From Clostridium sp. UBA2485 (GTDB lineage: Bacteria; Bacillota; Clostridia; Clostridiales; Clostridiaceae), in NCBI RefSeq assembly GCF_002341865.1, contig NZ_DDOV01000039.1:1-5152 (forward strand): a stretch of 5,152 nucleotides of DNA, read 5' to 3'. The notes below the pieces were generated by a model, which was not told where the DNA came from, did not search any database, and was given only the letters and a program-made list of their open reading frames with translations. The translations under genes and the position numbers were made by a program. Below, piece by piece: positions 4,548-5,152 of the stretch. The number at the start of each line of letters is the position of its first letter. The stretch's first letter is position 1.

Positions 4548-5152
4548 GTGTGCCCAGCATGGGCAACAACTTGGTGGTGAAGGTCCACTACAGGCTTGGC
4601 AGTAGGAACGTTAGCTGAAGACAAGGGTGTCCACCGTGAGGTGGAATTTGAAAGAAGTCGGAGGCAAAATCCCGAACTGACGAACAGAAACTGTATAAGA
4701 GGCTGATGTGGAGCGGATGAGCTTGCTATACAAAGCAAAGTCCGATACTGCCCGAACTCCATGCAGTAAATGCAGCGGTTACATGGGATGAAGGTTGCTG
4801 CACCTTACCTGGGGAGGTCTAAATGATATGCTCTGTATGAGAATAAACTTTCTCACTTAGTAACCTATATCGAGAGGTATAGCTGAACATTTAGAAGTCA
4901 GTTCAAGTCATAGTACCGTATAAGCCTTTGCGAAAGTTTAGGTTAGGAAAGGACTTGACAATAAGTTAATAAGAGTCGTTAAGAGGGTAATTCATGCCTG
5001 AAAGCTGCCAACTGAAAAGGACTGCCTAACGGAGGATAGAGTGGAACTCGAAAGTAAAGGTTAGGAGTGCTTAGTGAATCCTACGCTTAATACGAAGATT
5101 AAATCTAATTGTTAACTTATTGAACCGCCGTGTACCGAACGGTACGCACGGT
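4548..5152 (+). ncRNA. Group II intron, 5' part through domain V start; ORF-less
   Basis: A self-splicing/retrotransposing ribozyme, cut by the window end. It begins with the GUGUG 5' splice-site consensus (4548-4552), followed by the helix TGCCCA/TGGGCA. Blocks recognisable from bacterial introns follow: AACTTGGTGGTGAAGGTCC, GTTAGCTGAAGACAAGGG and AAGTCGGAGGCAAAATC. Small GNRA-capped stems include CCACC-GTGA-GGTGG (4631-4644) and CTATATC-GAGA-GGTATAG (4865-4882). A domain V-like hairpin starts at about 5122. Only about 575 nt separate the 5' end from domain V, with no reverse-transcriptase/maturase ORF, so domain IV is minimal and splicing would need a maturase in trans or none. Base composition is clearly richer in GC than the surroundings, indicating acquisition. 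I do not assign the structural class firmly. Confidence 0.88.
5122..5152 (+). other. Group II intron domain V (truncated by window end)
   Basis: GAACCGCCGTG pairs downstream with CACGGT (rest beyond the window). An upper stem TACC/GGTA carries a GAAC loop, and a two-base CG bulge lies on the 3' side, the catalytic-hairpin layout of domain V. The triad position reads CGC rather than AGC, a known variant. This is the piece that shows the intron is near its 3' end without an ORF. Confidence 0.75.

Noticed and set aside
4496..4762. 88-aa minus-strand open reading frame
   Set aside because: It runs antisense through the IS end, the terminator and the conserved 5' domain I of the group II intron. 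Its composition reflects ribozyme sequence, and it has no RBS.

Overview
The window reads as a very AT-rich chromosomal segment of a low-GC Firmicute, most likely a Clostridium sensu lato. The reasons are a clostridial-type 5S rRNA, strong AGGAGG-type ribosome binding sites, AT-biased codon use and a VanZ-like protein. The species call is inference. Only the rRNA/tRNA end and the group II intron are visibly richer in GC.

Layout. (1) 1-263 is the tail of an rRNA operon: an essentially complete 5S rRNA, a perfect 11-bp spacer hairpin, tRNA-Lys(UUU) with encoded CCA, and a strong terminator. (2) 264-726 is non-coding. It holds a MITE-like element of about 150 bp (386-538) with imperfect ~33-bp terminal inverted repeats and two internal hairpins, then a nested palindrome (588-635) in front of vanZ. 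(3) 727-1164 encodes a small VanZ-family membrane protein. (4) 1165-1959 is non-coding, with a terminator-like hairpin and possible remnants of a decayed minus-strand gene. (5) 1960-3049 carries three small plus-strand genes: a 48-residue ORF with its own RBS and terminator, an unrecognised 153-aa protein, and a bacterial PH-domain protein (YokE-like) starting at TTG. (6) 3052-4512 is a complete IS3-family (IS150-like) insertion sequence on the minus strand. Its orfB is intact, but orfA is shifted by one extra A in an A8 run. Two A_AAA_AAG slippery heptamers lie at the orfA/orfB junction, the second just after a Shine-Dalgarno-like sequence. (7) 4517-4544 is a plus-strand terminator that the IS has probably separated from the PH-domain gene. 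(8) 4548 to the window end is a group II intron starting GUGUG. A domain V-like hairpin appears only about 575 nt downstream with no reverse-transcriptase ORF between, so the intron looks ORF-less.

Together these show an rRNA-operon flank that has collected mobile elements: a MITE-like repeat, an IS with a possibly disabled or slippage-dependent transposase, and an ORF-less ribozyme intron directly behind a terminator. I see no CRISPR array, and no multi-gene defence or biosynthetic system that can be supported from sequence alone. The least ordinary items are the ORF-less intron placed behind a terminator, the A8 frameshift plus double slippery site in the IS, and the uncharacterised 153-aa/PH-domain gene pair.
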